A DNA stretch of 45,744 nt from Rhizophagus sp. LPA8_4_AMF (lineage: Eukaryota; Glomeromycota; Glomeromycetes; Glomerales; Glomeraceae): assembly GCA_021464525.1 (NCBI GenBank), contig JADRCO010000173.1, positions 1 through 45,744 on the forward strand. The letters are read 5' to 3'. The notes below the pieces were generated by a model that was not told the DNA's origin, made no database searches, and saw nothing but the letters and a program-made list of their open reading frames with translations. A program made the position numbers and the translations under genes. Of the stretch, positions 11,455 to 22,110 are shown piece after piece; the stretch's first letter is position 1; each line of letters starts with the position of its first letter.

Positions 11455-11945
11455 TAGAGATAAAAGCCTCTATTCTCCTAACATCTCTTCAACCTTCCAG
11501 TATTTATCACGGACTCTTTCAGTTAATTCAGCCACGGTAATCCTTCTATATTCAGCCACTTTCTGTTTTTCTGTCTGTACAAATTCTATTGCTGATTCAC
11601 GACTTTCATATACCTCATGGCTTCAAACATTTCCTGAAACAATCTCCATGTTCAGCGGTTAATAACTTTGTGCTGCCATACGTATGTTCGTGAAATATAT
11701 GCTTGCACGGAAGTAAGTATCAATTTCGGAACAAACAGCGACTATCACTTTCATCTTTCTCATTACAGCACAAGTTTCTTTAACGATTAAACGTTCAAAT
11801 GGAAAAGGGAACTTATGGATTTCTTTTATAATATCACCTTCTATACCATAAGCAGATAATTTCTTGGTGCGAAATTCAAAGCCAGCTCTTTCGGAATCAG
11901 AAATCTTTTTACAAACATTATTGACGATATTTTAGACGGCACCTT
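11455..11945 (-). pseudogene. Broken coding remnant of unknown family
   Basis: On the minus strand a stretch of about 90 codons lacking a start reads like real protein, with pieces such as CKKISDSERAGFEFRTKKLS, YGIEGDIIKEIHKFPFPFE, ETCAVMRKMKVIVAVCSEID and YFTNIRMAAQSY. Closer to 11455, in another frame, there is a charged helical tail with EKQKVAEYRRITVAELTE and YWKVEEMLGE. Charge patterning and amino-acid use are unlike random AT-rich frames. The copy is broken and I cannot name the family. It could come from a mobile element or a host gene. Confidence 0.45.
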
Positions 11946-12407
11946 AAGCAAATAATTAATGGGAAGTGGATGAATGAACAGATGAGTGACAAATAATAAA
12001 TATGAACGAATGAATGACAGGAAGTGCGTGAGTGAATTAAATGAATTAATTAAAGAAAAACGCAGAGAAATTAAAGTAAAAATGAAAGAATGAATGAAAA
12101 AAAGACTGCAAAAAAAGAGACATATACAAATAAAACTATATTTTGCATGGAGATTACAATCCTTTTAATTTGCTAAGATTCGATTCTCAACGGCCAGTTA
12201 CTTTTTTTTTATTTATGAAATAATTTATTCAATCTTAGGAATCTAATTAATCATGAAAAATATAATTCAATTTTTTGAAATAAAAAAAAACCAAGTATTT
12301 ATATGACATAAACATTTATATAAATGATATCTTTTAATATTATATTTATTTATTGAATAAATAAATTAAAAAATATTTATAATACAAGGAAGGAGATGAA
12401 ATGCTAC
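11946..12407. other. Intergenic, low complexity
   Basis: GAATGAATGA-type simple-sequence drift lies around 11950-12110 and AT-rich sequence follows. No gene is seen. Confidence 0.4.
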
Positions 12408-12610
12408 TAGGGATGGAAACGACTCTGTCAGTTCAGTTCCGGTTTTGTAAGCTAGAGTGAGTCAGAGTGGTAGAATCAGTTCAAACAACCAGTTCGAAGT
12501 GGAGTTCAGGACCAAACCGATCTGAACTGGTTCTGATATTAAAGTTAAATTATTTAGGATTGGATTGGTCTAGTCCAGTCTGACTTGATCCAAAAAGACT
12601 TTCAGTTGGA
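12408..12610. mobile_element. hAT-like element, one end only
   Basis: It begins TAGGGATGGAAACGACTCTG, very like the TAGGGATG(Y)CAA terminus of the complete element at 29027-29526, followed by GGTTC/GAACC-rich subterminal repeats typical of small hAT elements. No matching right terminus or target duplication was found, so it is truncated. Confidence 0.45.
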
Positions 12611-12629
12611 GCCGATCTATGGAAAGCCG

Positions 12630-13135
12630 CCATAGTCAAAAGTGTGTATAATATACAGCGTATACACGTTAAATTATGTAGCGTGTATACGTTATTTTAC
12701 GGCAGGATGCCCCTGAAATTATTAGGATACAGGGGCAATCTGCTGTATAAACCTGCTATAACTAGCGACAGGTAACAAACGGCGGGTGCTTGCTATAAAT
12801 TGACCCACAAAATCAATGTATTAGAAGGTGTGACATTTTTTTTTTGTTACCATTATGACAAACTTTAGAAATTTTCTAATGGAATTTTATTAGTCTGTAA
12901 ATCTGGTTATAAATGTCAGCTTTCTAATGTTTGAATTTTATGAATAAAAAAATTAAAGAACCTGCTGTATAAATTAACTGGTACCTGCAGCAAAGAATAG
13001 CGGGCACCTGTTGTAAGTTACAGCGGGTACTCGTTAGTTTATACAGCGGATCACCCACTAAAATTAATATAAAGCAAGCTGTAAGTTATAGCAGGTACAC
13101 GCCATAAATTATAACGAGTACTCATTATATTTAGT
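12630..13135. repeat. Cluster of GCGGGTACCTGCTGTAA-type inverted motifs
   Basis: The motif (A)GCGGGTRC(C/T)YG(C/T)TRTAA recurs in both orientations around 12760-12800, 12960-13055 and 13078-13130. A local inverted pair, GCGTATACACG / CGTGTATACG, lies around 12655-12690. The pattern resembles the subterminal repeats of a non-autonomous DNA transposon. Boundaries are uncertain. Confidence 0.4.
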
Positions 13136-13254
13136 GACGTTCTTTTGACCAGTACGACTTGCCATACCGATCACAACCTTGGCAATATTGATGAGTTTGA
13201 CCATAATCTAACGCATAATTATTGTTTACATTTAAGGAATCGGGAACAATTAAA

Positions 13255-13257
<3 letters not shown>

Positions 13258-13290
<33 letters not shown>
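13258..13290. repeat. (AAT)n microsatellite
   Basis: Perfect TAA/AAT triplet run of about 11 units. Confidence 0.95.
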
Positions 13291-13293
<3 letters not shown>

Positions 13294-13464
13294 AACTAAA
13301 ATCAAATTAAGAAGGGTGAAACAAAAAAATTGATTGTTGATCGAAAAAAAAAAAAGAATCAAATTAAGAATTAAATTAATTAAAAAATTAAGAAAAGAAC
13401 AACAAAATTAATTAAAAAAAAATTTATAATAAATTTTGGTTGATCGAAAAATCGGTATCCAAAA

Positions 13465-13604
13465 CCGAGAACTAGTCGGGTGTCGGGTTGTCGGGTCCAA
13501 TCATTTTACAGAATAATCACGTGATATTGTCAGTCTGAGTATACTTGATGAAATTGATTGGATAGCCGGAAACCCGGCAAGCCGACAACCTGACAGATTC
13601 TCGG
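13465..13604. mobile_element. CGGG-rich foldback element
   Basis: The left end CCGAGAACTAGTCGGGTG... and the right end ...CCTGACAGATTCTCGG are imperfect inverted repeats of about 45 bp (TGTCGGGTTGTCGGG against CCCGGCAAGCCGACA). The core carries TCACGTGA. A related CGGG-rich palindromic element lies at 45473-45590; both carry a TTTCAAGTGTCC block nearby, in opposite orientations. Confidence 0.55.
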
Positions 13605-14073
13605 CAACAAAATTTTCAAGTGTCCCGTTTATTTTGGATATTTTGTAATAAATCTGGTATCCAAAATCAGTTCCAACATCTAATCTTAAAACTCATTGAA
13701 CTCCACGTTGTCTTAAATCGGTCGGCATAAGAAATAGGCGTTGAATAAATGCCACGTTTTAAATAAATCATAAACCTTATAAATTCTTAACTTAAAAGCC
13801 CATATAACGTAATCATTAGTTGTGTAGCATAAAAATAAACAGAGCACACGTAATAATAACTACAAATGTTAATCTCCGGATATATGAGATTATAATATTT
13901 TCAGATATAAAACTAAAGATACTGCAAAAATATCGATTTATACTATGAATCTCAATGAAACAACAAACTCATATAGTTCTTGAATACAAATATATTAATA
14001 AACTATATAATGACGTAAGAAACACTAAAAATGTTTATGAAATTATTAGAATCCCCAGGAATTCATTATTTCA
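13605..14073. other. 3' flank of BED-SLR gene 1, duplicated with gene 2
   Basis: About 13928-14022 aligns with the 3' flank of the second BED-SLR gene: 'CGATTTATACTATGAAT' here against 'CGATTTATACCATGAAT' near 24148, and 'AACTATATAATGACGTAAGA' here against 'AACTATATAGTGACGTAAGA' near 24533. In the second copy these two blocks are separated by an inserted element (24201-24470). The rest is AT-rich with no gene. Confidence 0.6.
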
Positions 14074-14997
14074 TTATTGAAATGAGCGAGCGGACCTTTG
14101 CCACCAATCATGACTCTCTTCAGCTGCTGCGTTATATGATTCAGATGCTTTATTTGCATTACATTCTGTTCCTATTCCATATACATAAAGTAACCCAAGA
14201 CGATACATTGAATCAATGTGACCCGCTTCAGCTGCTGCGTTATATGATTCAAATGCTTTATTTGCATTATATTCAGTTCCTATTTTATTTTCATAACATA
14301 ACCCAAGATGATACTTTGAAACAACGTGACCATTTTCTGCTGCCTTTTCATATAATTTAAATGCTTCATTATCATCTTTTTCAATTCCTATTCCATCTTC
14401 GTAACATTTTCCAAGGTTATATGTTGAAACAATATAACCCATATCAGCAGCTGCTTTGTATAGTTCGAAAGCTTTCATTTCATTCTTTTCAGTCCCTATT
14501 CCATGTTGATAACAATAACCAAGCTGATGTATCGAATCAATATCACCTTTTTCAGCTGCTACTGCATATAATTTGAATGCTTGATCTTCATTTTTTTCAG
14601 TTTCAATTCCGTGTTGATAACAGTATCCAAGATGGCGTATTCCTGAGAGAGTGTTATCGCTGTTATCTTCCGTTTGCATTTTTACTACTTCTTTATTTGG
14701 TAACTTGAAAGATGAAGATAACACCTTGGATAATAAAAACTCAAGAGACTTTTGTTCCTCTTCACTCAAATAATTATTAGAGTTATCAATTATTAATGTA
14801 GTATTTTGTTGTACAGATCGTGAGTCTGTATTATTTAGTTCTTGACACTTTTTTTTGTCAAGATGGTCTTTCATTCGTTCAGGAATAGCTCGTTTAAATT
14901 CTTTGACACAGTATTTACATCGTACATGAGGATGTGGGTTATCATTATTACCGATTATTTGAAAATGCTTCCAAACGGGGCCTTTTTTTCTTGTCAT
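14074..14997 (-). CDS. BED-type zinc finger / Sel1-like repeat protein 1
   Basis: Intronless, 307 residues. Residues 6-51 form a BED-type zinc finger: the aromatic GPVWKHF start, then C27-x2-C30 and H45-x5-C51, the fold known from hAT transposases and chromatin-boundary proteins, which binds DNA. Residues 52-118 are a polar linker with one helix (EEEQKSLEFLLSKVL). Residues from about 119 to the end carry five Sel1-like repeats of 36 residues (LGYCYQHGIGTEKNE..AFELY..AA), a TPR-like helical scaffold for protein contacts. The fifth is degraded and ends with HDWWQRSARSFQ. The start MTRKKGPVW is matched by the paralogue at 24910-26172. Repeats 4 and 5 resemble each other (ANKA.ESYNAAAE), suggesting local duplication. 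A nuclear DNA-binding adaptor role is inferred only; there is no transposase catalytic domain. Confidence 0.85.
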   Translation of the reverse strand: MTRKKGPVWKHFQIIGNNDNPHPHVRCKYCVKEFKRAIPERMKDHLDKKKCQELNNTDSRSVQQNTTLIIDNSNNYLSEEEQKSLEFLLSKVLSSSFKLPNKEVVKMQTEDNSDNTLSGIRHLGYCYQHGIETEKNEDQAFKLYAVAAEKGDIDSIHQLGYCYQHGIGTEKNEMKAFELYKAAADMGYIVSTYNLGKCYEDGIGIEKDDNEAFKLYEKAAENGHVVSKYHLGLCYENKIGTEYNANKAFESYNAAAEAGHIDSMYRLGLLYVYGIGTECNANKASESYNAAAEESHDWWQRSARSFQ

Positions 14998-15140
14998 TTG
15001 ATATAATTTATTGCTTGATTGTGTATAATAACAGCGTAAATAAATGCGTGTGAAGAGACTATATATAAAAAAATTGACATTAGGTCATCACGTTAATTAT
15101 CGCGTTAATTATCGTTGTGTTGTTTAACTAATGTTAAATG
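14998..15140 (-). promoter_or_regulatory. Upstream region of BED-SLR gene 1 with GTTAATTATC repeats
   Basis: Directly before the ATG, 'CATTTGATATAATTTATT' (as on the + strand) matches the same place in BED-SLR gene 2. About 95-120 bases upstream two direct repeats, CGTTAATTATCGCGTTAATTATC, correspond to the GTTAATTATC pair upstream of gene 2 near 26333-26355. This is a shared promoter segment with possible factor-binding sites. Confidence 0.45.
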
Positions 15141-16226
15141 GTCATCTATCTGTAACAAAAACACTTTTGAATGACAACAGATTTGTTCGATACATATGTA
15201 TTGTATTTATCAATATATTAAATAATTAATTAAAAATAAAATTTTACTCGTAACAAACTATTCAAAATTGACCTGAGGTGCAATGAAAAAACTAGATACA
15301 AAAATGCAAATGAGACTAAATAAAGAGTTTGTTATCGCTTCGTTTTATTAAAAACAAAAAAATTTATATTTAATAATTTCTAGCAATTTAAGCTAATAAA
15401 ATTTATCATAACTATTTGTATTCTTTTTAAAGGTTAAAATAATTTTCAAAATCAGAAAATATTCAATATGACGGATGATCAACTCATTAAGTATTACATG
15501 ATGATTATTTAATTATTGTGCCTTTACGTAATACTGTATGTATTCATTTTGTAATCGATCTGATCTGCATAATAAGATAATTGACGTTCGATCAAACAGA
15601 ATCATGAAAACAATTTAAAATTCTTTCCAACTATCGTATGCTAATAGAATTACGTAAAAAATCTTGCATGCCGTTGTATATATAATAAAAGATGAATTAC
15701 ATAATTGTTACTGTATACACTAATTCCGTAATTCGAAATAAAAGTGTGAATAAAAATAGAAACGAATAACAATAATAAAAATAGTTTAATATTTAATTTT
15801 ATCACAAATACTAATGAATAAAAATAAATCTAATATTTTGAAAATTACTAAATCTCACCAGACGTGGTCACTATACCAGCATTAGAGAGAAATTTCAGGC
15901 AGAATTTCACAAGATTTTTAATTCTGCCTGGAACTCCACCCTAATTTTGGTAGTGATGATCGTTATTGATATTATTTATTCATGAACTATATATGCTAAT
16001 TTATATTAATTATCAGTTATCCTTTTAAATTCATGCAGATTGTACATAATTGTTATTTTGGTCGGTTATCTCATATATTACTATGTATTAGCATAATAAT
16101 AAAATTATTGGATAGTGGCGGGAATATATTATAAAAATTAACATGAACGGTCCCGTCAAACCGATAATAATATTATTGAATGACTTAAACCAATTACAGC
16201 TGATTTTATAATATACGGGACATACC
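15141..16226. other. AT-rich intergenic
   Basis: No gene was seen. A local inverted repeat sits at about 15890-15940: 'TTTCAGGCAGAATT' opposite 'AATTCTGCCTGGAA', a short hairpin around the point TTTCACAAGATTTTT. Confidence 0.4.
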
Positions 16227-16409
16227 ACCTGTAAAAAAGTCGATCCGTTTTTATATCCATCTTTTCTCCGTAAAAGGCTCATATTTCCGGAATTAATGAC
16301 CTTATATCCCGGAATTTACCGAATTATTATCGTTTTCCGCGAATGGTTCCGTGAAAGATTCATTTTTACGGAGCTTTCACAGAAATAACGGATAAAATTT
16401 TTTATAGGG
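16227..16409. mobile_element. MITE family P, copy 3
   Basis: It begins ACCTGTAAAAAAGTCGATCC and ends ...CGGATAAAATTTTTTATAGG in inverted arrangement, 183 bp. It shares interior blocks 'CTCATATTTCCGGAATTAA' and 'CAGAAATAACGGATAAAATT' with the copy at 5282-5440. Non-coding. Confidence 0.65.
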
Positions 16410-16410
16410 A

Positions 16411-16550
16411 CCGAGAGACAACTCGGTACATTCGGTAAAACTCGATAAAGTTCAGAATAAGATAAAACTATATTATTCGGAGCACTGGTCCGAGCACGAT
16501 AGTGTAGTTTTCATTTTATTCTGAGTTATACTGAGTTTCTCTCGGCATGG
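16411..16550. repeat. Foldback repeat next to the MITE
   Basis: The arms 'CCGAGAGACAACTCGGTA' (left) and 'TACTGAGTTTCTCTCGG' (right), with further inner complementarity (TTCAGAATAAGATAAAACTA against TAGTTTTCATTTTATTCTGA), pair around a TCGGAGCACTGGTCCGA core. It is about 140 bp and abuts the preceding element. Confidence 0.6.
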
Positions 16551-16608
16551 AGTAAAGATGATGGGTGTCTCGTATACTATGAATCAGCTGTAATAGTCTA
16601 TTGCGATA

Positions 16609-16834
16609 AGTGTTTCGATCCGGGTGAAATTCATCATCCGGATGAAAACTTATAATTAATAAAAATCCGGATAAAAAAAAATTTGATTTAAAATTTCAGT
16701 TCTATGCAACAGTAAATACTACTAAGCAAGCCGTTAATTGTTAAGATCTGATCATTGGATTCGGAATCCGAAATTTGACGATCCGGACGAATCCGGTTTA
16801 AAACCGGAACTATCCGTACACGTATCGAAGCACT
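16609..16834. mobile_element. Small inverted-repeat element (AGTGYTTCGAT ends)
   Basis: The left end AGTGTTTCGATCCGGG and the right end ...CGTATCGAAGCACT are inverted repeats. The interior holds ATCCGGA/TCCGGAT subterminal motifs. This is hAT-like by terminus style; no clean target duplication was seen. Confidence 0.5.
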
Positions 16835-17795
16835 CATTACCACTAACATATAAATATAAAATTGAATAATACAATATTAATAATATATTAGTAATGTCGG
16901 TATTTTAACCTGTCAAGATTTTGTGTTTTGCGATTTTGGGTTTCAGGATTTTGGAAATGTCAACAATTTTGCACCAGTCGGGATTTAATTGTTTCGTAAT
17001 GTGAATTTCGTGATTTTGTACCAGACCCGAAAGAATTCAATATTAATAGTAGGTTTATCCGAATCCACTAAGTACTAATAAAAAAAAGCAAAAAGAAATT
17101 TAATTAAACATCTTATTTCCGTAAAAGCATACCCACAATTCCTAAGGGTATGAACTCATCTATAAGTCGATTAAAATATAGTAATATTATATCTAAAAAG
17201 AATTTATTGTAAGAAACATTAGCTGTTTGTAATACAAAAATAAATAAAATAAATTTGTCTTATGAATATTTTACTTTAGGAAAAAGATCGAAGAATGTGT
17301 AAATAATCAAATGTTAAATTTGCGCAAAAAGAAATTTATTATTTTATGTAGCAAAAAAAAGCAAATAAAAAATAAAAAATATTATTGGTATTTCATTATA
17401 TTTATTTTAACATAAAAGACTTAGACTATACCAATTTTATTTTACTTTATTTATTTCTTTTTTGTAGCATTGACTGGAAACGTAATATAGTGGGTAGCAC
17501 AATGATTTGTTTTTAAATCCATAGATATCAATACCCGCCGAAGAGATAATTTATACGATTTGCACGATTAAAAAGAAAATAACATCTAATTTGCTTATTT
17601 TTATAATTAACAAATTATAATATACTACTCAAGTGTTTAACATATACTTTTACAAACTGGTAAATTGTATTATTGGACATAATCGGGTTATTTTTGAAAA
17701 GGAATTTATAAATTATTAAGTAATCAAATATGTTATCAATTAGTTTATATTTATAGCAGCTTATACGAACAATATACCAAATACGGCCGTATAAT
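16835..17795. other. AT-rich intergenic
   Basis: No gene or clear repeat was recognised. Confidence 0.4.
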
Positions 17796-17900
17796 GGCTG
17801 AATTCACTAGGATAAAAAAGGAAATGATAACCTCCGAATTGTTAATTATCTGTTATGTTAATTATCTGTTAATTATCACGTTAAATTTGACGACTTACGT
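17796..17900 (-). repeat. Orphan copy of BED-SLR upstream sequence
   Basis: 'GCTGAATTCACTAGGATAAA' followed by AAAGGAAATGATAA and then three GTTAATTATC motifs matches the region upstream of BED-SLR gene 2 at 26270-26360 ('GCTGAATTCTACTAGGATCA', AAAGGAAATGGTAA, two GTTAATTATC motifs). No BED or Sel1 coding sequence follows on the left. It is either a relic of a third, lost gene copy or a dispersed element that both places acquired. Confidence 0.6.
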
Positions 17901-17989
17901 TAATCAGCATCCTCTTTTTATTTGTAATATATTACGAAATTAAAAATAAGAAAATTTTTTATTGCTTATGTCAACGTGCATATCGACTT

Positions 17990-18310
17990 CAACTTTTATG
18001 ATTTATGTCATCTTGAAATTATTACAGGAATATTCCTATGTTTAATAAATCATGATCGAAATGATTTACAAACTCTAATTTTGTTAATTGACAATGCACA
18101 TAAATTTTAACACCCATATAGATAAATTAATTAGCCCCGATATGTTAAATTATCTTCATTATTATAAATTAACTGGAGAAAACTCAAGTTAGATACAATT
18201 TTAAAACGGCCTAATTTATTCCTGTAATTGAATTTTATAAAGTGATTTCTCTTGTGAAAAAAAGCACGATGACAGATATTGTAAAAACATTTTTCGTTTG
18301 TAATAGAACA
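17990..18310. repeat. Dispersed repeat shared with 28690-28990
   Basis: Blocks in common with the second site include 'TTTAATAAA.CA', 'ATTTTGTTAATTGA' (18078 and 28760), 'ATAAATT(T)TTAACA' and 'ATAAATTAACT(G/A)GA' further on. It is diverged, non-coding and of unknown class. Confidence 0.5.
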
Positions 18311-19262
18311 CAAACGCTTTAAATTTTTCTTCCTTTTTTTCCTTCTAATCCATAAATGGAAAATCTATTTTTAGAGTATAATTTAAGTATTTATACTGTG
18401 TATAAATATCTAAATATGTAAATATATTTAATTTATTAATCATATATTTAGGATGTAAAACAATGTGACATCTAAACGCCTCCAATCATATAGTATTTTA
18501 TAGAAGTTGTACCGACGGTGGTATTTACATTGGTTAACGTCACTTCGTGTCCACCGTACAATATCCATGCAGATCATTCTTTACTTGTATTTATTAATCA
18601 TTTCAACAAGCTAGTTATTGTACTATCTGCTATTGATGAAAAATATGATCCTATAGACCGTACAATAAATATACATTTCCGTATACTAATTGTTCACTTG
18701 TGATACTACACATTGATATTTTACTGGATTTTCTGGAAAATATCAATATTACGTGATACGCCGGATATCAAATTATCTAATTGATTTTTAACGCTACCAT
18801 ATTAGTTGTTTAATTATTAATTATTATGCAGCCTATAAGCTTATTAGGATAAACCGTCAGTAATAAGTGGGATAAAATCTGATAAAATATTGGTTGTGTA
18901 TAAAAATAGCACGTTGATTATTTACAAAAAGTTTTTTTTTTTTAAAATGTTAAAATTAGGCATAGTCTTGAGCGGCATGCATAATAATACAGTTATTGAA
19001 TGACACGCCTACGGGTGACTGATATTTTGACTCTCCATCCGATAAATATAATTTATTATTATATTGAACTAATTAATTATAAAGTTACTTTAATTTTAAT
19101 TGCTTTAATTATTAGGTACCAGGAACGGTAAATTATGAAATGTTAATGAATATTTTTTTTTCTCGTAATATTACTTATTCCTATTTATTCTTATAATATC
19201 AATTGTATAAAGTAATAGTAATTAGTCATATCTAATAAGTGTATCGGATAACATCTTTTAAG
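18311..19262. other. AT-rich intergenic
   Basis: One small frame at 18518-18703 is not recognised and has no supporting features. Nothing else was seen. Confidence 0.4.
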
Positions 19263-20912
19263 GGTTACGATACGATTTACAGACAGCCATTTTACCGACA
19301 TGAAACTAACCGATATAATTTTACTGATTTCAATTTTACCGACATGAAAAATTACCTAGCCTCATTTCACCGAAATGCTATTTCACTGAATATAATTTAA
19401 ATAAACAGTTAGCTGCAACTACGTCTTAATTTCAAATTATTTTAAGTAAAATTTAATGTTTTTAAAAAAAAATTATAGGCTTATTTACTTTCAAATTGCA
19501 ATAATAAAATCAAAATCATTCAGTAAATACAGTAATATAATTATTTTAAAAAAAATTAGTAATCTGGTTTCGTCACATGATATAATTATTACTTATTCGG
19601 AATCGATAAATACAAAATATAAATATTTTTTTAATCACATATAGTAAAAATAAAATAGGGATTAAAAAAAACGCACTTGCGTTTGAACGCACCACCCTTT
19701 TTTGGAAATTTTTATATAATAAAAATGCTGATCATTTTATCACGTGACACCAGAGAATTTCTGATTTTTTGGAATAAACGCAGTTTATACCTTATACACT
19801 ATAAAAAAAACTTTAAAACTTCATGTTATATTGTTAACTAATTAAATCAAAACTATGTATGGTATTACGTAAAAATTTACTATTGAAGATTTTTTCGTAT
19901 TAAACTATAATTTAAACTATTGTTTACTTGTCATATAATAAGTTTCTTATTAAAATTGATACATTTTTATTTTTCCATAACTTTGAATTCTTCTAATCAT
20001 TTTCGTTTCAAATTCTGTAAAGGTATTCTAAATAACTACTTCTTTCATGCAATGGGACGATTTTTGAAAAAAAAAGAATATTAACGTTTTAAGAATGATA
20101 AAACTAACTTCAAACTGCTTCTTTATATAGAAAAAATTTTTATTATTAGTGTTTTCAAGAAAACCTATCTATTGCACGTTTCTTAAAGCCTTTGTGTATC
20201 CATTCAGAAATTTAGCATTACCTAATTGTTAATATTATACAAGTTATCGAACTTTAAAATTTTCGGATATTTTAACGGGAGAAAAGAAAAAGAGAAAATG
20301 ATAATCCATTACAAGATATTCAGCCAACGCAATTTGGAGAAGAAGTTGCATCAAATTTTTTCAATGCATAATTAAATATTAGTTTGAATTGGTTTAAATA
20401 TTTTAAATTAAAACAAATAAAATATATTTCGAAAAAAATTATGGTAAATTTATCGGACACATCCTATAACTGATAATTTAAGGGGTACTATATCGGAATT
20501 TAAAAAAAATCTTTACTAATAAATTTTTATATGATACCATATATAGCTTTGATTTAATTAGTTGACCGCACACCCTAATGTTATATGTGTATTTTTGCCT
20601 CCTCTACAACTTTGCTTATTAAAACAAAAAGGGTTTAGAAATTTTATTTTTGACTTATGCCGTGGGGGTGCGTTCAAACGCAGGTGCGTTCAAATTTTAA
20701 ACCCAATAAAATAAAGATATTTTCAAAAAAAAAATTTAATGAAATGCAAAATTTCATGATCATGTCGATACTATATTGATCATGGGCAATTAGCATCGGC
20801 AAAATGGAGATTCGTTGAAATGATTATGCGGTGAAATGGCAAGTCGGCAAAGTGAAGTCATTAAATTTTATGTCGGTAAAACAGGTGTCGGTAAAATGGA
20901 TGAATACGTTTT
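19263..20912. mobile_element. Older Mutator-like element with CCATTTTACCGACA subterminal repeats, interrupted
   Basis: The left part begins GGTTACGATACG and contains CCATTTTACCGACATG, ATTTTACTGA, ATTTTACCGACATG and ATTTCACCGAAAT. The right part (20790-20905) contains the inverse: GGTGAAATGG, GTCGGTAAAAC and GTCGGTAAAATGG. The left terminus matches that of the element at 35318-35866 (GGTTACGGTAC), whose 9-bp target duplication points to the Mutator superfamily. The right terminus is eroded and the exact end uncertain. A second element (19658-20704) lies inside it. No transposase was seen. Confidence 0.6.
19658..20704. mobile_element. Nested inverted-repeat element with 9-bp target duplication
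   Basis: The left end GGGATTAAAAAAAACGCACT... and the right end ...GGTGCGTTCAAATTTTAAACCC are inverted repeats of about 40 bp containing the CGCACYTGCGTTTGAACGCACC core. The sequence AATAAAATA flanks both sides (19649-19657 and 20705-20713), a perfect 9-bp direct duplication, though low in complexity. The size of 1047 bp, ends and duplication length fit a non-autonomous Mutator-like element. Around 20270-20370 a short frame (NDNPLQDIQPTQFGEEVASN) looks protein-like and may be a scrap of captured or ancestral coding sequence. Confidence 0.7.
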
Positions 20913-21134
20913 TTAAATAATTTATAATTCTTTGACTTATATTTTTCCTTTAACAGCAACCGCAGAAGTTACGTGAAGAGTATTTTGATCAATTATCTAT
21001 TAGTTGATTTTGTGAAATAATACTCAACCTTCATTACACAAAAAGTTACTAAAAAGTAATAGTCAATTTTTTTTTTTGATAATAGGCAGGTATCGAAATA
21101 CTTAATTTCTTTTTTCCAACTCGTAATTATTAAA
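20913..21134. other. AT-rich spacer
   Basis: Nothing recognised. Confidence 0.3.
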
Positions 21135-21600
21135 TGGCTTTAAGATATACAACCTTTTACTACAAATTTCATATTGCGCGAGAACTTCTTGTCATTCGGA
21201 ACCACTGATCAAGAATACACTCCTGCTCCTATCTGCATACATATCTTTCTTTAATTTGTAAAAATTTTGCCAATTTCTAAAATATTGGCAATTATTAATT
21301 TACTTATGTTGAAGACATAACAATATTTTAAAGATATGCTTTGTGAATAATAATTGTCGTTTTTCAAAGAAAAAAAGCGAAGTATCGTTATCGAATCAAA
21401 GAAAAAAATTTTTTTAAGGCTTTTATCTAATAATTCTCGTTACCGGTATAAAACCAGCTATTTCCGTATATTAAGAATTCATTCCCCACATATTTAATGT
21501 GCTAATTGTTTTTATTGTTAAAATAATTATACGGTTGTATTTCTGAATTTTCATTAGAAACGACTGAACGAATGAAATAACTACTTACTGATTAATTTTT
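21135..21600 (+). repeat. Diverged dispersed repeat, copy 2 of 2
   Basis: Partner of 405-900; shared blocks are listed there. Confidence 0.65.
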
Positions 21601-21829
21601 TTATTGAACCAATCAAAAAATTTTACGTAGCGCTTTACAGTAATAACAGTGATGTAAGTTTTGAAAACTCTAATTCCAATAGAAATTTCGTTGGAAGTTT
21701 CCAAAACTATATTAACATGTCTATATGTATATATATTATAATGTGACTAAAAATCATTGGAAGGCCCAATTCAATAAAGCACATCACTTGGTAATGAGTA
21801 GACAATAAATTCAGTGATGGTAAATGACC

Positions 21830-22110
21830 AGGTTATTTTGGGTATTTTGAAATGACTACTGAATGACCTTCGAATGACCTGGTTATTTGTCATTTTAGTC
21901 ATTTAAATTTAATGCTAAATTAATTCAGGCCAAATTCATAATGCTGGCCAGAATTACAAATTATACTATCATGTGATATAATTTTATCCTCGATAATTTT
22001 GGTCAGAATTATGATGTAATTTTAAATGACTAGGTTATTTGTGATTTGTCATTTAATGTTGAAATGACCCAGATGACACGTGACCAGTCATTTGGGTCAT
22101 TGGCCGGCTT
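21830..22110. mobile_element. Foldback element rich in TGACCNGGTTATTTG motifs
   Basis: Repeated AATGACC(A/T)GGTTATTT motifs occur on the left (21838, 21867-21895) and AATGACTAGGTTATTTG on the right. The flanking blocks TAGTCATTTAAATTT and AATTTTAAATGACTA are inverse to each other. The centre holds the near-palindrome AATGCTGGCCAGAATT at 21940-21955. Boundaries are approximate. Confidence 0.45.

Noticed and set aside
14031-14576. Two plus-strand frames with repeated LLRYMIQMLYLHY-like segments
   Set aside because: They are antisense shadows of the Sel1-like repeats of the BED-SLR gene on the minus strand.
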